A stretch of DNA of 7,531 nt. It comes from Cryptobacterium sp. CAG:338 (lineage in GTDB: Bacteria > Actinomycetota > Coriobacteriia > Coriobacteriales > Eggerthellaceae). A program made the translations under genes and the position numbers. Location: contig FR896060.1 in assembly GCA_000435475.1 (NCBI GenBank), positions 17,176 to 24,706 of the forward strand. Direction: 5' to 3'. The notes under the pieces are model-generated. The model made no database searches, was not told the DNA's origin, and was given only the letters and a program-made list of their open reading frames with translations. Position 1 is the first letter of the stretch. Each line of letters begins with the position of its first letter. Shown here piece after piece: positions 5,321-7,531 of this stretch.

Positions 5321-7531
5321 GTGAAAGAACTTTCCGAATCGACGAAAGCTACGGTTGAACTTCTTGCTCCTGCAGGAAATATGGCTTGCCTACATGCTGC
5401 TGTCCAGGCAGGCGCGGATGCCGTTTATCTCGGGGCAGGGCATTTTAATGCACGTCGTGGAGCCGATAACTTTACGTTTGATGATTTGGCGCAGGCTTGC
5501 GATTATGCTCATCTTCGTGGAGTAAAAATATACCTTACCTTGAACACTATAGTTCTGCCTTCCGAGGTGGAGGATGCACTTGAACTTGCACGCCAAGCGT
5601 ATCGCTGCGGAGTAGATGCCTTTATTGTTCAAGATATCGGCATTGCATTAGAGCTTCGTCGCATTCTTCCCGATTGTGAAGTACACGTTTCTACTCAAAT
5701 GAATACCCATACTGAAGACGGCATTCAAGCGGCAGCAGCGCTGGGCGCATCACGTGTTACGCTTGCGCGTGAACTTTCTTTCGAAGAAATAGCGCAGCTT
5801 TCGCAGGTAGCGCGAGATTTGGGTATGGAAGTTGAAGTGTTTGCCCATGGGGCTCTGTGCATTTGTTATTCAGGACAGTGCTTCATGTCATCGATGGTGG
5901 GAGGTCGTTCTGCTAATCGTGGACGTTGTGCGCAGGCATGTCGCTTGCCTTACACCTTGCACAACGTAGCATTACGCAAAACGCTTGATGCGTCAGGAGA
6001 GCATTTACTATCTCCTAAAGATCTCTGCACGATCGATGTGCTTCCTGAATTGATTGAAGCAGGTGCAACTTCACTCAAGATTGAAGGCCGTATGAAATCC
6101 CCTGAATACGTAAAAAGTGTAGTGGGGGTTTATCGTCAAGTTTTAGATCGAGCGCTTGCATGGATTTCGGAGGCAAAGCGTGCTGAACTTGATTGCGGAA
6201 GCGTGGAACTTAGCGGCGACCCAATTAATCCTCGTGCAACCGATGCTGAACATCAAATACTTTCTGAAGCATTTTCACGTGGCTTTACTACGGCTTATTT
6301 AGAGGGTCAGCGTGGAAACGAAATTATGAGCTATGGACGCCCCAATAATCGCGGTGTGTTTGTTGGGCGAGTGATACGTGCTAAAGAGGGCAAGGTAACG
6401 CTTGATGTCGAAACAGAACTTCATGTGGGTGACGCCATCGAATTTTGGACCAATCGAGGCCATTTTGTTCATACGATTGATGGTTTTGAGAACACTAAAG
6501 AATCGTCTCGTTCGGGAAAAGTAACGCTTAGTGTTGAACGGGCGGTAGGTAAAGGTGACCGCGTATTTCGAGTACGAAACGCAGAGGCGGCTTTCGTTGA
6601 TGATGATCGTTTGCCTGCGGTTCCTGTTGAAGGAAAGGTGGAGCTTCATCAAGGAGAGCCTGCCAAACTTACTTTTACTGCACAAGACGCAATTCGCCAA
6701 ATGCCAGTTAGTGTTTCTGTCGAGGGCCCGATTGTCGAAGCTGCACGCACTAAAGCAATTACAAAGGAAGAAGTCTACGACCATATCGATCGAATGGGTA
6801 CTACGCCGTTCGTGCTAACAGGGCTTGATATCGATCTTGGCGAGGGAATTGGAATGGGTTTTTCGATGCTTCACAAGCTGCGTGCTCGCGCAGCAGAAGC
6901 ATTAGAAGAAGAGCTTCTGGCTTCTTATCACAGACGAACTCTAGAACGTACTTCGCAAAGAGCGTTTACTAAGCCTGTGCGCAAGGGAAACTGCAAGGTG
7001 GGCGTAATTGCGACTAATCCAGCTTGTGCGCGTGCTGCAAAACGTGCTGGCGCAGATTTCATCTATGTTCCTGCGCATAATTATCGTCGCGGAGAAGCAG
7101 TGATTGCAGGTCAACTTTCGGGAACCGCCGAGCAAGCAGGTTATCCGAAACAGTGCATTCCTGTTTTGCCTACGGTCTCTCATATGTTTGATGAAGACCT
7201 GCGAGGAGGCTTCGATATCTGGAATCGTGTTAAACCAGACAAGCCTGTAGTGGTAGAAAACTTTGGACAGCTGATCCATGCACGGGAGTTGGGCGCTCTT
7301 CCTGAGATAGGTCCGCATATCCCGGTAACTAATAGGCTCGATCTGCAAGCAATGTCAGATTTAGGTGCACAACGCATTTGGCTTTCTCCGGAATTGTCTC
7401 TTGTTCAGATTGAGGAACTTGGCGAAGTTTCGCCGGTACCTTTAGGTGTGACCATCATGGGTTCTACTGAACTTATGGTGACGGAGCATTGTTTGCTCAT
7501 GAGCCAAGGACCTTGCAATCAGAAATGTGCA
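5321..7531 (+). CDS. U32-family protein with DUF3656-type middle region (RlhA/TrhP-like, probable RNA hydroxylation factor), 3' end outside window
   Basis: The frame is open to the last base, giving 737 residues from GTG 5321. Residues about 12-300 form a U32 domain: ELLAPAGN at 13-20, AGADAVYLGAG at 31-41, and an exact U32 signature from Glu172 (EVFAHGALC, Cys180, then Gly185, Cys187 and Ser190), followed by GRSANRGRCAQACRLPY at 195-211 and SPKDLC with Cys236. Cys180, Cys187, Cys203 or Cys207, and Cys236 are plausible iron-sulfur ligands, by analogy with E. coli UbiU, RlhA and TrhP. A beta-rich section (about 340-420) and a DUF3656-like section (about 430-545) follow. A second barrel-like module begins near 558 and ends with TEHC at 721-724, Cys732 and Cys736, a further Cys cluster cut by the window. 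Despite the old name peptidase, characterised relatives act in RNA hydroxylation or ubiquinone synthesis. RNA hydroxylation is inferred here, and RlhA orthology is unproven. Confidence 0.9.
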   Translation, partial: MKELSESTKATVELLAPAGNMACLHAAVQAGADAVYLGAGHFNARRGADNFTFDDLAQACDYAHLRGVKIYLTLNTIVLPSEVEDALELARQAYRCGVDAFIVQDIGIALELRRILPDCEVHVSTQMNTHTEDGIQAAAALGASRVTLARELSFEEIAQLSQVARDLGMEVEVFAHGALCICYSGQCFMSSMVGGRSANRGRCAQACRLPYTLHNVALRKTLDASGEHLLSPKDLCTIDVLPELIEAGATSLKIEGRMKSPEYVKSVVGVYRQVLDRALAWISEAKRAELDCGSVELSGDPINPRATDAEHQILSEAFSRGFTTAYLEGQRGNEIMSYGRPNNRGVFVGRVIRAKEGKVTLDVETELHVGDAIEFWTNRGHFVHTIDGFENTKESSRSGKVTLSVERAVGKGDRVFRVRNAEAAFVDDDRLPAVPVEGKVELHQGEPAKLTFTAQDAIRQMPVSVSVEGPIVEAARTKAITKEEVYDHIDRMGTTPFVLTGLDIDLGEGIGMGFSMLHKLRARAAEALEEELLASYHRRTLERTSQRAFTKPVRKGNCKVGVIATNPACARAAKRAGADFIYVPAHNYRRGEAVIAGQLSGTAEQAGYPKQCIPVLPTVSHMFDEDLRGGFDIWNRVKPDKPVVVENFGQLIHARELGALPEIGPHIPVTNRLDLQAMSDLGAQRIWLSPELSLVQIEELGEVSPVPLGVTIMGSTELMVTEHCLLMSQGPCNQKCA

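Noticed and set aside
6299..6784. Minus-strand open frame of 161 codons inside the U32 gene
   Set aside because: Fully antisense to a well-supported coding region with conserved motifs; a shadow of its codon pattern.
1..7531. Mobile element, CRISPR array, phage or defence system
   Set aside because: No transposase, integrase, nuclease or helicase motifs, no regularly spaced direct repeats and no tRNA-adjacent attachment site were seen. The genes are housekeeping or envelope types.

Overview
The window reads as an ordinary chromosomal stretch of a Gram-positive-type bacterium. It has a class A penicillin-binding protein with a long low-complexity outer tail, a lipoprotein with a classical lipobox, and Shine-Dalgarno-led genes all on the + strand. 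The style of the proteins and the base composition (roughly balanced, judged by eye) suggest a moderate-GC member of the Coriobacteriia (Actinomycetota). That placement is an inference from memory of protein style and was not tested by any search.

Layout, left to right. Positions 3-445 hold the 3' end of a Pro/Gln-rich small membrane protein whose last transmembrane segment is cut off by an apparent one-base frameshift near 391-393. A hairpin plus T7 tract (439-473) probably ends that transcript. argH (518-1909, argininosuccinate lyase) follows, complete and with intact catalytic motifs, but without argG beside it. The gap 1910-2139 has a weak terminator candidate, a long perfect palindrome with no U tail, and a promoter for the next gene. 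A class A PBP (2140-4290) has complete glycosyltransferase and transpeptidase motifs and an acidic Gly/Thr/Pro tail. The 368-base gap 4291-4658 has no convincing gene but several inverted repeats, the last followed by T6 just before the next ribosome binding site. A small lipoprotein of unknown function (4659-5147) ends in a good hairpin terminator. A gap with two dyad-symmetric elements (5148-5320) precedes a large U32-family protein (5321 to beyond the window end), related to the RlhA/TrhP RNA-hydroxylation proteins.

The genes do not form an evident pathway: arginine biosynthesis, peptidoglycan synthesis, an unknown lipoprotein and a probable RNA-modification factor sit in separate transcription units, each with its own intergenic region. 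I found no phage, transposon, CRISPR, toxin-antitoxin or defence system, and no tRNA or rRNA. The most checkable oddities are the frameshift at 391-393, the 1978-2017 palindrome, the structured leader before the lipoprotein, and the paired dyads before the U32 gene.
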